Below, piece after piece: positions 1-7,999 of a DNA stretch of 29,118 nucleotides. The stretch's first letter is position 1. Each line of letters begins with the position of its first letter. The notes under the pieces were generated by a model, which had not been told where the DNA came from, made no database searches, and saw only the letters and a list, made by a program, of their open reading frames with translations. A program made the position numbers and the translations under genes. The stretch is from an uncultured Methanobrevibacter sp. GTDB taxonomy: Archaea > Methanobacteriota > Methanobacteria > Methanobacteriales > Methanobacteriaceae. The DNA is taken from assembly GCA_900319985.1 (NCBI GenBank), contig ONQL01000038.1:1-29118 (forward strand), in the 5' to 3' direction.

Positions 1-198
1 AAATTTCATCAAAGAGCATTTGGAAAGTAATACCCACATTTGTGCAATTCATCCATGACTTGTAGAAGTCATGGTATTCTTGCATTAATTAGATAAAATA
101 GGATGGTATTCAACATCACCATCAATTTCAGCCAGTTTTTCATTGGTTTTATCGGTTATTGGAGTGAGTAGTTTTTCTATTATATGTAAGTGTGACGT
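1..198 (-). pseudogene. possible coding debris at the left edge
   Basis: Two short minus-strand reading frames look protein-like but have no support as genes. One runs from 198 down to a stop at 85-87 (37 codons, ending EYHPILSN) and has no ATG start. The other starts at an ATG at 83-85 that overlaps that stop as TAATG, reads MQEYHDFYKSWMNC and onward, and runs off the window edge after 28 codons. The overlap resembles coupled genes, but neither frame has a ribosome site. I do not recognise either. This may be a decayed gene or chance. Confidence 0.2.
53..74. repeat. perfect 9-bp inverted repeat
   Basis: CCATGACTT at 53-61 and AAGTCATGG at 66-74 are perfect reverse complements with a 4-nt loop. 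No T-tract follows on either strand, so it is not an obvious terminator. It lies inside the possible minus-strand frame at the window edge. The function is unknown. Confidence 0.4.
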
Positions 199-322
199 TT
201 ACTATATGTTGTAAAATCTTGAAAACTGGCATTAGTCACAATCTGCAATTGGTGTGATATTTTGATATTCAATCATATTGGATTAACATGAAAATAATGA
301 AATTTTTAAAAAGAGAGGTAAT

Positions 323-350
323 TGGTGTTTAATTGATGTATTAAACACCA
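323..350. terminator. 11-bp perfect hairpin, possible terminator
   Basis: TGGTGTTTAAT (323-333) pairs perfectly with ATTAAACACCA (340-350) around a 6-nt loop. On the minus strand a pyrimidine-rich stretch ending in T5 follows about 10 nt after the stem, which suits a weak terminator; the plus side lacks a T-tract. It could instead be part of an unannotated RNA. Confidence 0.35.
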
Positions 351-566
351 GTGTTTTGAGGAAAATTATTTTTTTGGCAGATTTTTTTAATTTTCCAACG
401 ACTTGTATTTTGGGATTTTATAATACTGAATTTGGCAGTATAGTATTACAAATCCTGCATTTTTGCATTTCTTAGGTTGTATTAAATTAGAGAAATTGTG
501 CAAAAATCTAATTCAACACATTCTAATTTCGGAGATTAATCATATTGACTAATAATATGAGAGTAT

Positions 567-582
567 TTTAGGCACGCCTAAA
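567..582. promoter_or_regulatory. palindromic operator-like site 1
   Basis: TTTAGGCACGCCTAAA is a 16-bp inverted repeat (7-bp arms, 2-nt centre). It shares the frame TTTAGG-N4-CCTAAA with a second site at 638-653, with centres 71 bp apart. The half-site resembles boxes bound by DtxR/IdeR-type metal-dependent repressors (TTAGG...CCTAA). For a transcript leaving leftward from the TATA-like element at 616-624, this site lies about where RNA synthesis would start, the usual place for an archaeal repressor. Confidence 0.55.
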
Positions 583-615
583 TATATGACTCTAGGTATT
601 ACATATGTTGTCATC

Positions 616-624
616 ATATATAAA
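616..624. promoter_or_regulatory. two-way TATA-like element between the operators
   Basis: ATATATAAA on the plus strand reads TTTATATAT on the minus strand, so it could serve as an archaeal TATA box in either direction. Start sites about 25 bp away would fall in or near the palindromes at 567-582 (leftward) and 638-653 (rightward). No gene is visible directly downstream on either side within about 350 bp. Confidence 0.35.
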
Positions 625-637
625 CCTTTCTATAATT

Positions 638-653
638 TTTAGGTAATCCTAAA
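638..653. promoter_or_regulatory. palindromic operator-like site 2
   Basis: TTTAGGTAATCCTAAA is a 16-bp inverted repeat with 6-bp arms and the same arm sequence as site 1 at 567-582. It covers the position where a rightward transcript from the TATA-like element at 616-624 would begin. The pairing of two near-identical palindromes makes chance unlikely. The regulator is inferred to be a DtxR/IdeR-type protein from the half-site only. Confidence 0.55.
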
Positions 654-949
654 TAAATCATAGTTTGAAATTATTTTGATTGAATTGTTTTTTTTTTAAA
701 GCATTGCAGTCCATAAGTCATTAATTATTGCTCTTTTAACGATAGTGTACTTAAATTTTTTATATTATCACAATTGTTATATTTATATTGATATTTGATA
801 TATTCCGTTTATAAGAACGTTTGTTTTATTAATTGGGCTCAATTAATGATTATAATTTTAAATATTCTTAAATTTAAATATTCTTAAATTTAAATTTGAA
901 TGATTTTAAAATAGTATTTGTGGAAAATAAATTTGATAAAGAGTAAAAA

Positions 950-960
950 TTTATATATTA
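950..960 (+). promoter_or_regulatory. TATA box of the kinase gene
   Basis: TTTATATATTA preceded by a purine-rich stretch (gagtaaaaa) fits a methanogen BRE/TATA pair. A start about 25 bp on, near 980-985, would leave a leader of roughly 30 nt before the ATG at 1011. Confidence 0.6.
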
Positions 961-1010
961 ATAATTTAATATAACTAATAGGACAATTGAATATGATTAG
1001 GTTGAATAAG

Positions 1011-1859
1011 ATGAATGAGAATACAAAAATTTTAACTATCCAGGATATATCCTGTTTTGGGCAATGTTCTATAACAGTAGCGTTACCAATAGTATCTGCT
1101 TTTGGAATTGAGACAGCAGTCCTTCCTTCTGCAGTTTTATCTACACATACTTCTGGTTTTGAAGGTTATACTGTTAGAGATTTGACAGAAGACCTTCCGG
1201 ATATTCGTAAGCACTGGGAAAAAGAAGGAATCTATTTTGATGCAATTTATACTGGATTCATAGGATCAATAGAGCAATTGGATTATATTAAAGAGATTAT
1301 TGATTCTAGACTTAAGCCTGACGGTCTTGTTTTTGTTGACCCTGCAATGGCCGACCATGGTGAATTTTATAACGGATTCGACCAGGAGTTTGCAGATAAG
1401 ATGGGTGAACTCTGTAAATTGGGGGATTTTATTCTTCCAAACACAACTGAAGCATGTTATTTATTACATAAACCTTGGAAAGAAGAATTTACTCATGAAG
1501 AAATGTTGGAAATGGCAAATGAACTTTCTGATTTTACAAAAAAATATGTAATTCTTAAAGGTGACACTCATAAAGAAAGCAAACTTGGAATGATTATTTT
1601 GGATAAGGAAAACTCTTCTGTTGATATTGTATACAATGATAAAGTGGATTATGTATCTCACGGAACAGGGGATGTATTTGCTTCCACATTTGTAGGGTCC
1701 ACCATGTGTGGTAAATCTCCATCTGCCGCTGCAAAAATAGCTGGGGAGTTAACCAAAAAGGCAATTGAAAAAACTGTTGGTGATGAAACTCATACATATG
1801 GAGTTAAATTCGAAAAGGTAATTCCAGAAATATATGATTTGTTAAAATCAATTAAATGA
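1011..1859 (+). CDS. pdxK: pyridoxal/pyridoxamine kinase-like protein
   Basis: A ribokinase-superfamily kinase expected to phosphorylate pyridoxal, pyridoxine or pyridoxamine with ATP in vitamin B6 salvage. The N-terminus (ILTIQDISCFGQCS, then VLPSAVLSTHT) is the typical start of the PdxK/PdxY-type family common in Firmicutes. The anion-hole and base motif near the C-terminus is GTGD, with the likely catalytic Asp at residue 221. I chose the ATG at 1011 because AGGTTG lies 7 nt upstream and it gives the usual family N-terminus; TTG 987 and ATG 993 are alternatives. The gene stands alone between its own promoter and a convergent terminator. Its close likeness to bacterial enzymes suggests transfer, but other B6-type kinases (for example for HMP) cannot be excluded. 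Confidence 0.8.
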   Translation: MNENTKILTIQDISCFGQCSITVALPIVSAFGIETAVLPSAVLSTHTSGFEGYTVRDLTEDLPDIRKHWEKEGIYFDAIYTGFIGSIEQLDYIKEIIDSRLKPDGLVFVDPAMADHGEFYNGFDQEFADKMGELCKLGDFILPNTTEACYLLHKPWKEEFTHEEMLEMANELSDFTKKYVILKGDTHKESKLGMIILDKENSSVDIVYNDKVDYVSHGTGDVFASTFVGSTMCGKSPSAAAKIAGELTKKAIEKTVGDETHTYGVKFEKVIPEIYDLLKSIK

Positions 1860-1860
1860 A

Positions 1861-1909
1861 TTATTTTTTTTTAAAAAAAAGAGTTGTTTGGAAACTCATT
1901 TGAGTTTCC
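1861..1909. terminator. shared terminator between convergent genes
   Basis: The perfect 8-bp inverted repeat GGAAACTC/GAGTTTCC (1890-1909, loop ATTT) sits right after the gatE stop. On the minus strand it is followed, after 9 nt, by eight Ts. The plus-strand kinase gene ends at a T-rich run at 1861-1872. The element thus probably ends transcription from both sides. Confidence 0.7.
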
Positions 1910-3775
1910 TTAAATTAATTTTTGAATTTCTTCACGGACAATTTTATTTACAAGTCCGCCGTCTGCTTTTCCTTTAAGTTGTTTCATACACATTCCCATT
2001 AAAGGACCCATTGCACCCATTTGACGTTCTTTTACCATTCCTTCATTGTTAGCCACAATTTCTGAAATGATTTTGCTGACGTCTTCGTCACTGAGCATGG
2101 TTAAGTTGTTTTTCTCAGCGATTTCTGCAATATCGGTTTCAGGGTTTTTAATTGTTTCGATAGTTAATTTACGCACACTATCTTTAGCGATTTTTCCACC
2201 AGCCAATAAAGTGAAAATGCCTTTGAAGTGGTCTGAGTTTAATATGTCAATGTCATGACCTTCTCTTTTGATTTCTCTTAGGTCATATGCAAGAAGTGAT
2301 GCCACAGGGGTTGCATCAACTTCAACATCTGCTAAGATGTCTTCAAACATGTCTGCTTCTTGTCTTTTAACAAGCTGTGTTGCTAAATCTTCACTCAATT
2401 TGTATTCTTCAATGATTCTGGCTTGTTTGACATCAGGTAACTCAGGTAAGTCATTAGCTATTGGTTCAATTCTTTCAGATGTAATTTTAAACAGTGGAAT
2501 ATCAGTTTCAAGATACATCCTATTTGCAGTAGGGAGAGGTCTCATATATTCGGTGTTACCGTCATCAAGAGCTTTTCTTGTTTCTTCAACAACACCTTCC
2601 AAACCTAGGTTTGCTCTTCTTTTGACTTCTTCTAGTGCTGATATTGCAATATCTTCATCATGTGCTACTATGATGAATGCATCCTTTTCACCAATGTTCA
2701 GGAATTCATTGACCTTGTCAACCTCTTCTTGGGTAATTCCGTAAGCAGGCAACTCGTCAGAATGGAAAATTCCGGAAACACCACGTTTTTTGGCATAGCT
2801 TGCAATTTCAGTTCCAAATCTTCTGCCCGGTTGAACTTCACGACCAATTTGACCATCAAAACCTTTTAAAACAACTGCTTTAATGGTTTCGGCAGATTTT
2901 AAAATTTTGGATTCTGTATCTTCGAACAGTTCATCCAAGTCATGAATCTCTTCTAGGACTTCAGCATTTCTTTCGGCTAATTGTTTTTTAATGTCGATTA
3001 ATTCCAATTGTCTTTTCACTTCACGGTTTACAATTTCAGCCATCAGGTCTAAATCTTGCACACCTTTGATTTCCACACGTGCTCCTTCAGCAATTGAAAT
3101 GTTCAAATCCTGTCTGATAGTTCCAAGACCCCTTTTAACATTTGTACTTCTCAATATTTGACCAAGCATATATGCAACTTCTCTTACCTGATCTGGATGG
3201 TGCATTGAAGGGTCAGTTGTAATTTCCGCCAGTGGTATACCTAAACGGTCCAATCTAAATTCGGTAAAACCGTCTTTAGTTTCAACTCTTCTTGCAGCAT
3301 CTTCTTCAAGACCTAAACTTTCAATGACTACTTTTCCGTAAGGTGTCTCTAGGTAACCGTCTGTTGCAACCATGCCTGTTCTTTGGAATCCTCCGGTGTT
3401 ACTTCCATCAATAACCTGTTTTCTCATTGTATGGAATTCATCGACAATGTGCATGTTCATCAAACATGCGATAGTGATACAAATGTCCAATGCTTCTTCA
3501 TTTAAACTGTGAGGTGGCTCATCATCGTTTTCAACAAGGCAGGTATGTTTTTCAAAGTTTTCATATTTGAAATTCAATCCTCTAAGTGATTCCTGTAATG
3601 CCGCACGGTCGATTTCTCCAAGTTCAGATTGTGTTGGTCTTAATTTTCTTTGAATTAGTTCATCAAAATCATCATCAACAAGCTCTGTTTTACATGGACA
3701 GAATAACTTATGTTCACTGTTTAACTGTTGGTGAATCTCAAGTCCCATTTTTAATCCTAATTTTTCGTAATCCAT
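1910..3775 (-). CDS. gatE: Glu-tRNA(Gln) amidotransferase subunit E
   Basis: GatE is the tRNA-binding kinase/transamidase subunit of the archaeal GatDE enzyme, which turns Glu-tRNA(Gln) into Gln-tRNA(Gln) using ammonia delivered from GatD. The 621-residue length and the N-terminus (YEKLGLKMGLEIHQQLN) are those of the GatE/GatB family; an inserted middle domain, with homology to bacterial AspRS in this family, precedes a C-terminal GatB/YqeY-type helical domain (RQMGAMGPLMGMCMKQLKGK). The start has AGGTGG 4 nt upstream. It lies 60 bp downstream of gatD and is probably cotranscribed with it; the gap between them holds one copy of a 31-bp duplication. Confidence 0.95.
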   Translation of the reverse strand: MDYEKLGLKMGLEIHQQLNSEHKLFCPCKTELVDDDFDELIQRKLRPTQSELGEIDRAALQESLRGLNFKYENFEKHTCLVENDDEPPHSLNEEALDICITIACLMNMHIVDEFHTMRKQVIDGSNTGGFQRTGMVATDGYLETPYGKVVIESLGLEEDAARRVETKDGFTEFRLDRLGIPLAEITTDPSMHHPDQVREVAYMLGQILRSTNVKRGLGTIRQDLNISIAEGARVEIKGVQDLDLMAEIVNREVKRQLELIDIKKQLAERNAEVLEEIHDLDELFEDTESKILKSAETIKAVVLKGFDGQIGREVQPGRRFGTEIASYAKKRGVSGIFHSDELPAYGITQEEVDKVNEFLNIGEKDAFIIVAHDEDIAISALEEVKRRANLGLEGVVEETRKALDDGNTEYMRPLPTANRMYLETDIPLFKITSERIEPIANDLPELPDVKQARIIEEYKLSEDLATQLVKRQEADMFEDILADVEVDATPVASLLAYDLREIKREGHDIDILNSDHFKGIFTLLAGGKIAKDSVRKLTIETIKNPETDIAEIAEKNNLTMLSDEDVSKIISEIVANNEGMVKERQMGAMGPLMGMCMKQLKGKADGGLVNKIVREEIQKLI

Positions 3776-3806
3776 TGTACCACCTAATTTAAGAAATCCT
3801 TAATTG

Positions 3807-3868
3807 AGGATTTTTCAGAAAATTCACCTGCAATGTTAGGATTTTTCAGAAAATTCACCTGCAATGTT
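3807..3868. repeat. perfect 31-bp tandem duplication at the end of gatD
   Basis: Bases 3807-3837 and 3838-3868 are identical, head to tail. The right copy encodes the last codons of gatD (IAGEFSEKS); the left copy repeats the same DNA beyond the stop. Since 31 is not a multiple of 3, the second copy is read out of frame and the gatD stop codon arises at the junction (3836-3838). Confidence 0.95.
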
Positions 3869-5125
3869 TGTTTGCATAATCTCTTTCACTTTCTCGTAAT
3901 CGTCACTTTGACCTAATGCCCAGCATAATTTGACATATGTTGTTTCAGGAGTCATGTCAAGACCTGAAATGACTCCAGCATCAAGAATTTCACGTCCTGT
4001 TGAGTAAACGTTCATATTTACTCTGCCGTAAAGGCACTGTGATGTCATGATTACTGGAATGTTTTCGTCTTGCGCTCTTTTAAATGAGTCAATCAGGTTA
4101 TTTGGAACATGTCCAAGACCGGTTCCTTCAATAACAAGACCTTTATATCCTTTGTCAATGTGGTATTCTATGTATTCTTCGGATATTCCTGGGAAGCTTT
4201 TAATGAATCCGACTTTTTCTTCAATAGCTGTGTTGAGTTCCAATTCATTGTCTCCACGTTTGGTGTAATTGTACTGTGGGTTGATTTCAACTTTTTTATT
4301 TTCAATTTTAGCTATCGGTTGAGCATTGATGCTTCTGAAAGTATCCCTTCTTGAAGTATGCATTTTTCTTACCTTTGTACCTTTATGTAGGTATGTGTAC
4401 CTGTCATTAAGGCTTCCATGCATACAGACGCAAACTTCAGCAATGTCTGATTTTGCAGCAACCACGGAATCAATTAAGTTGATGTTTGCATCACTTGAAG
4501 GTCTGTCTGAACTTCTCTGAGCACCAGTAATGACAACTGGGACTGGTGTTTTCAAAATGAAGCTCAATGCTGCTGATGTGTAATGCATGGTATCTGTACC
4601 GTGAGCTATTACAACACCATCTGCACCTTCGGAAATGTCATTAGCTATTTCCTCTGCAGCCTTTACCCAGTATTCCGGCTTCATGTTTTCACTTAAAATA
4701 TTATATAAAGCTTTAACATTGTAGTTGGCATAATCCAATAATTCCGGATTTGCTTTAACAAGATCGGATGCTGTAAATTTAGGATGCACTGCACCGGTTC
4801 TGTAATCGATAACAGAGGATACTGTACCACCAGTTGACACGATGGAGATGTTTTGTTTTGAAGGGTCGTTTGGAATTTCTTCCTCATCATAACCGATTTT
4901 CGGTTTATCTCCTTTTTCAACAAGTTCTGCTGTAGTGCCCTCAATGGCCACACCGATGTTGTATCCGCTTGATAATTTAACAACCAAATATCCGTCATCA
5001 GCGTCTTCCGGTCTGTCAAGCAAAATACCAGTATATGAGATATCCTCTTTATTTACTTTGATGGTATCTCCTATACTCAAATCGTAATTTTCTATATATT
5101 TTTTAGCATTTTCTTTATATGTCAT
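3836..5125 (-). CDS. gatD: Glu-tRNA(Gln) amidotransferase subunit D
   Basis: GatD is the L-asparaginase-like subunit that releases ammonia from Gln for GatE. An N-terminal beta-barrel (about residues 1-85) precedes the asparaginase fold with STGGT (97-101) and AHGTDTM (174-180), which carry the catalytic Thr, Thr and Asp residues. I chose the ATG at 5125 (GTGTGAT-type ribosome site 4 nt upstream; 429 aa) rather than an upstream ATG that would overlap vorA. The C-terminus has been changed by a 31-bp duplication: with one copy removed, the frame continues SIKDFLN and stops at a TAG inside the gatE ribosome site. The loss of seven residues probably leaves the enzyme active, as the core is complete. 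Confidence 0.93.
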   Translation of the reverse strand: MTYKENAKKYIENYDLSIGDTIKVNKEDISYTGILLDRPEDADDGYLVVKLSSGYNIGVAIEGTTAELVEKGDKPKIGYDEEEIPNDPSKQNISIVSTGGTVSSVIDYRTGAVHPKFTASDLVKANPELLDYANYNVKALYNILSENMKPEYWVKAAEEIANDISEGADGVVIAHGTDTMHYTSAALSFILKTPVPVVITGAQRSSDRPSSDANINLIDSVVAAKSDIAEVCVCMHGSLNDRYTYLHKGTKVRKMHTSRRDTFRSINAQPIAKIENKKVEINPQYNYTKRGDNELELNTAIEEKVGFIKSFPGISEEYIEYHIDKGYKGLVIEGTGLGHVPNNLIDSFKRAQDENIPVIMTSQCLYGRVNMNVYSTGREILDAGVISGLDMTPETTYVKLCWALGQSDDYEKVKEIMQTNIAGEFSEKS

Positions 5126-5135
5126 TAAATCACAC

Positions 5136-6575
5136 TTAGGAATTGTTTTTAATCCATTCTGCTCCAGCTTCGAGCACATCAATGTTTACATCGATGACTT
5201 TTGGTTTAGATGCAAACATTTCACGAATAGCATTTTCATAAGATTCACGTTTTAAAACATCACTTAATTCAGTTAATGCACCTATCAATGCAGTGTTTGC
5301 AGTTCTTGCATTTCCATGTTCCTCTGCAATATCAACACATGGCATTGCAATTACATTAACGTCCCTGTCGGTTTCAAATTCTCCGATTTTAGCGTCATAA
5401 AGTATTGTTCCGCCAACTTTCACATCTTGGGAGAACTGTTCAAGGGAAGGTTTATTCAAAGCGATGAGTATATCAATGTCATCAACTACGGGAGTTCCGA
5501 TAGTTTCATTGGATATTACTACAGAACAATTTGATTTTCCCCCTCTTTGCTCTGGTCCGTAACTAGGGTACCATGAAACATGTTTTCCTTCAGCACAAGC
5601 CGCTTGGGCTATTGTAAGTCCTGCGCTTAGTACTCCCTGACCTCCAAATCCGGAAACCTTAATGTTCAATGGTTTGATGTCATCATCCACATATCCGGTA
5701 CTTTTTCCTCTTGAAACATTAAATATTTTGTCTAGGGACTCAGTTGTAAAGTCACTTTCAGGTCTTATGACTGGTTCTTTTGTGTATAAGTTATTTCTGA
5801 AGTTTTTAACCGGGAATTCCTTTTCCATTTGATTTTCAATAAATTCCTGTGCACGTTTTACATCTTGCTTTAGGTTAGTTGGACAGGGTGATAATATTTC
5901 AACAAAGGAATATCCTTTTCCTTCTTTTTGAACTGTCAATGCCTGTTTGATGGCATACTTTGCAAGTCTTATTTTTAAGGGATTTGCAAGGGATACTCTT
6001 TCAATGAATACCGGAGCTTTCAATGTATTGATTAATTCACACATGTGGGTAGGGTGTCCTGCATAATCAGGATCTCTTCCAGTTTGACATGTAACTGTTT
6101 TTTCTCCGATTAATGTGGTTGGTGCCATTTGCCCACCGGTCATTCCGTAAACTGTGTTGTTTACAAAGAACACAGCAATTTTTTCTCCTCTGTTTGCAGC
6201 TTGTAAAGTCTCATTTAAACCGATGGAAGCTAAATCTCCGTCACCTTGATAACTCATAACAATTGCATTGTCTTCTGCTCTTGAAATACCTGTAGCTACT
6301 GCAGGAGCTCTTCCATGTGCGGTTTGGAAGTTTCCGCAGTCAAAGTAGAAGTAAGCATATACTGAACATCCTACAGGGGATATCATAACACAACGTTCTT
6401 GTATTCCAAGTTCGTCCATACATTCTGCAATTAATTTATGTATAATTCCATGTCCACAACCTGCACAGTAATGTGTTGATTGGATATTGGTTCCTTTTCT
6501 AGGATATTCTTCTAAAAGGGATTGTGGATTTCTACGTATCTTTTCTTCATAATCTTTATTTGTCTGTTCACTCAT
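5136..6575 (-). CDS. vorA: 2-oxoisovalerate ferredoxin oxidoreductase, fused beta-gamma subunit
   Basis: VorA carries the thiamine-diphosphate (TPP) half of the enzyme that interconverts branched 2-oxoacids and acyl-CoA plus CO2 with ferredoxin. Residues 1-300 are the TPP domain: CAGCGHG (37-43) and GDGD (111-114) with the NN...YGMTGGQ metal/TPP site. From about 304 on there is a gamma-type domain with GFGGQG (309-314). This beta-gamma fusion, with a separate small ferredoxin subunit, is the VorABC layout of Methanobacteriales and argues against Kor or Por, where beta and gamma are separate. It follows vorB by 12 bp. The start has GGATGTGG upstream. Aryl-pyruvate (Ior-like) use is less likely. 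Confidence 0.88.
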   Translation of the reverse strand: MSEQTNKDYEEKIRRNPQSLLEEYPRKGTNIQSTHYCAGCGHGIIHKLIAECMDELGIQERCVMISPVGCSVYAYFYFDCGNFQTAHGRAPAVATGISRAEDNAIVMSYQGDGDLASIGLNETLQAANRGEKIAVFFVNNTVYGMTGGQMAPTTLIGEKTVTCQTGRDPDYAGHPTHMCELINTLKAPVFIERVSLANPLKIRLAKYAIKQALTVQKEGKGYSFVEILSPCPTNLKQDVKRAQEFIENQMEKEFPVKNFRNNLYTKEPVIRPESDFTTESLDKIFNVSRGKSTGYVDDDIKPLNIKVSGFGGQGVLSAGLTIAQAACAEGKHVSWYPSYGPEQRGGKSNCSVVISNETIGTPVVDDIDILIALNKPSLEQFSQDVKVGGTILYDAKIGEFETDRDVNVIAMPCVDIAEEHGNARTANTALIGALTELSDVLKRESYENAIREMFASKPKVIDVNIDVLEAGAEWIKNNS

Positions 6576-6587
6576 TTTTCCACATCC

Positions 6588-7700
6588 TTAATCAATAATA
6601 TTTGGACTTGCCTTTTCTTCACTTCTTTTTGAAGTATCGATTTCTTCGTCAATTCCAGCTATTTCATAAATTTTGGCAAGTACATGTTTCAGTTCAATTA
6701 GGTTACCTCCCATTCTATTCACGAGGTGTGTGCCTTCTCTTCTTAATGCTGCAAACTGAACATCGGCTAGTAATTGACCATTGCTCATTTCAACGGATAT
6801 GAATTCAACACCTTTGTCTGCCAATTCTTTAACTCTTTCAACTGGGAACGGTGATAAAGTAACAGGTCTTAAAAGTCCAACTTTTATTCCTTTTTCACGG
6901 CCTTTATCAACAGCTGACCTTGCAATACGGCTGCTGATACCAAATGAAACTAAAACAATTTCAGCATCTTCAACTTGATATTCGTCAACTATAACTTCTT
7001 CAGCATCAATTTTTGCATATTTTTCCTGAAGTTTGAAGTTGAAATCTTCTAAATCATTGAAATCATTAAAAATGGAAGTGATAAGATTTTCCATAGTTTC
7101 CTTATTTCCTCTTACTGCCCAGGTTTCATCGATTTTCGGTTTAATCGCTTCGGTTGGGAAAACTAACGGTTCAGCCATTTGGCCTAATGTACCATCTGCC
7201 AATACCACAACAGGATTTCTCCATTTGTCTGCAAGTTCAAATGCTTTCATTGTTAGGTCACACATTTCCTGAACGCTATTTGGTGCCAAAACTATATTCT
7301 TATAGTTTCCATGCCCTCCGCCCTTAACAATCTGATTGTAGTCTCCTTGCTCTGGTCCGATATTTCCAAGTCCAGGTCCCGCTCTCATGATGTCGACTAT
7401 GACTGCAGGCAATTCTGCACCTGCAAGGAAAGTAAATCCTTCTTGCATTAAACTTATACCTGGTCCTGATGATGAAGTCATAACTCTGTGTCCTGTACCT
7501 GATGCACCATAAACCATATTTATGGATGCTTCTTCACTTTCGGCTTGAACAAAGTTTCTTCCAACCATAGGGAAGTATTTTGATGCTTCGTGTAAAATTT
7601 CACTTGCAGGAGTAATTGGGTATCCGAAGAAACAGTCACATCCTGCATACATTGCACCAATGATAACTGCTGTATTTCCTTTTACCATTTGATTACTCAT
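6588..7700 (-). CDS. vorB: 2-oxoisovalerate ferredoxin oxidoreductase, alpha subunit
   Basis: The alpha subunit of the same enzyme; it supplies the pyrimidine-binding half of the TPP site. It has the family N-terminus (GNTAVIIGAMYAGCDCFFGYPITPASEI), the SSGPGISLMQEG motif and a second transketolase-like domain from about residue 240. The 370-residue length fits VorB. The ATG overlaps the end of vorC by 8 bp and has a GGGGG ribosome site 7 nt upstream, so translation is probably coupled. Confidence 0.88.
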   Translation of the reverse strand: MSNQMVKGNTAVIIGAMYAGCDCFFGYPITPASEILHEASKYFPMVGRNFVQAESEEASINMVYGASGTGHRVMTSSSGPGISLMQEGFTFLAGAELPAVIVDIMRAGPGLGNIGPEQGDYNQIVKGGGHGNYKNIVLAPNSVQEMCDLTMKAFELADKWRNPVVVLADGTLGQMAEPLVFPTEAIKPKIDETWAVRGNKETMENLITSIFNDFNDLEDFNFKLQEKYAKIDAEEVIVDEYQVEDAEIVLVSFGISSRIARSAVDKGREKGIKVGLLRPVTLSPFPVERVKELADKGVEFISVEMSNGQLLADVQFAALRREGTHLVNRMGGNLIELKHVLAKIYEIAGIDEEIDTSKRSEEKASPNIID

Positions 7701-7986
7701 TTATTTTCCCCCTTTTATTAGCTACTTTAGCTTTAATCATTTTCCCGACTGAATCATCAACAATTTTTTTCAATTGATGTACTTCAAGTGCTAATGGCTC
7801 TGGGCAAGTAAAGTAACAGTCTTTACATCCGGTACAACCATTTCCACTATAATAAGCAAACTGATATCCTGCGTTATTCATGTCTTGTGAAAGTAATATT
7901 GCATTTTGAGGACATCCTACTATGCAGCGCATACAGCCTTTGCATATCTCTTTATTGATAACTGGATAAGATATCTCTTCTGTCAT
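7693..7986 (-). CDS. vorC: 2-oxoisovalerate ferredoxin oxidoreductase, ferredoxin subunit
   Basis: A 97-residue delta-type ferredoxin subunit that passes electrons between VorA and free ferredoxin. It has two full [4Fe-4S] motifs, CKGCMRCIVGCP and CTGCKDCYFTCP. The second cluster lies about 35 residues after the first, as in delta subunits of this enzyme family. The gene starts 13 bp after the acyl-CoA ligase and overlaps vorB. Confidence 0.87.
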   Translation of the reverse strand: MTEEISYPVINKEICKGCMRCIVGCPQNAILLSQDMNNAGYQFAYYSGNGCTGCKDCYFTCPEPLALEVHQLKKIVDDSVGKMIKAKVANKRGKINE

Positions 7987-7999
7987 TTATATCATCTAA

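Larger units (their letters stand above)
240..1010. other. long gene-poor AT-rich intergenic region
   Basis: No reading frame here has a credible start, ribosome site and protein-like composition on either strand. It does hold an 11-bp-stem hairpin (323-350), a weaker inverted repeat (ATACTG 423-428 / CAGTAT 436-441), two TTTAGG-N4-CCTAAA palindromes around a TATA-like element (567-653), a 16-bp AT-rich tandem repeat (860-875 and 876-891) and the promoter of the kinase gene (950-960). The size and the operators suggest that a gene was lost here or that a non-coding RNA is present; neither is shown by the sequence. Confidence 0.5.

Noticed and set aside
860..891. Two tandem copies of AAATATTCTTAAATTT as a regulatory repeat
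   Set aside because: The unit is almost only A/T with a self-complementary core; such repeats arise easily in this AT-rich spacer and no gene signal is tied to it.
2046..2744. Plus-strand open frames opposite gatE (for example 2268-2744)
   Set aside because: They have no ribosome sites, odd composition rich in Ser/Leu, and lie fully antisense to a conserved gene; they are shadows.
5136..7986. Reading vorCBA as Por or Kor (pyruvate or 2-oxoglutarate enzyme)
   Set aside because: Beta and gamma are fused in one protein and the delta ferredoxin is separate, with an acyl-CoA ligase upstream; Por and Kor of these archaea keep gamma separate.
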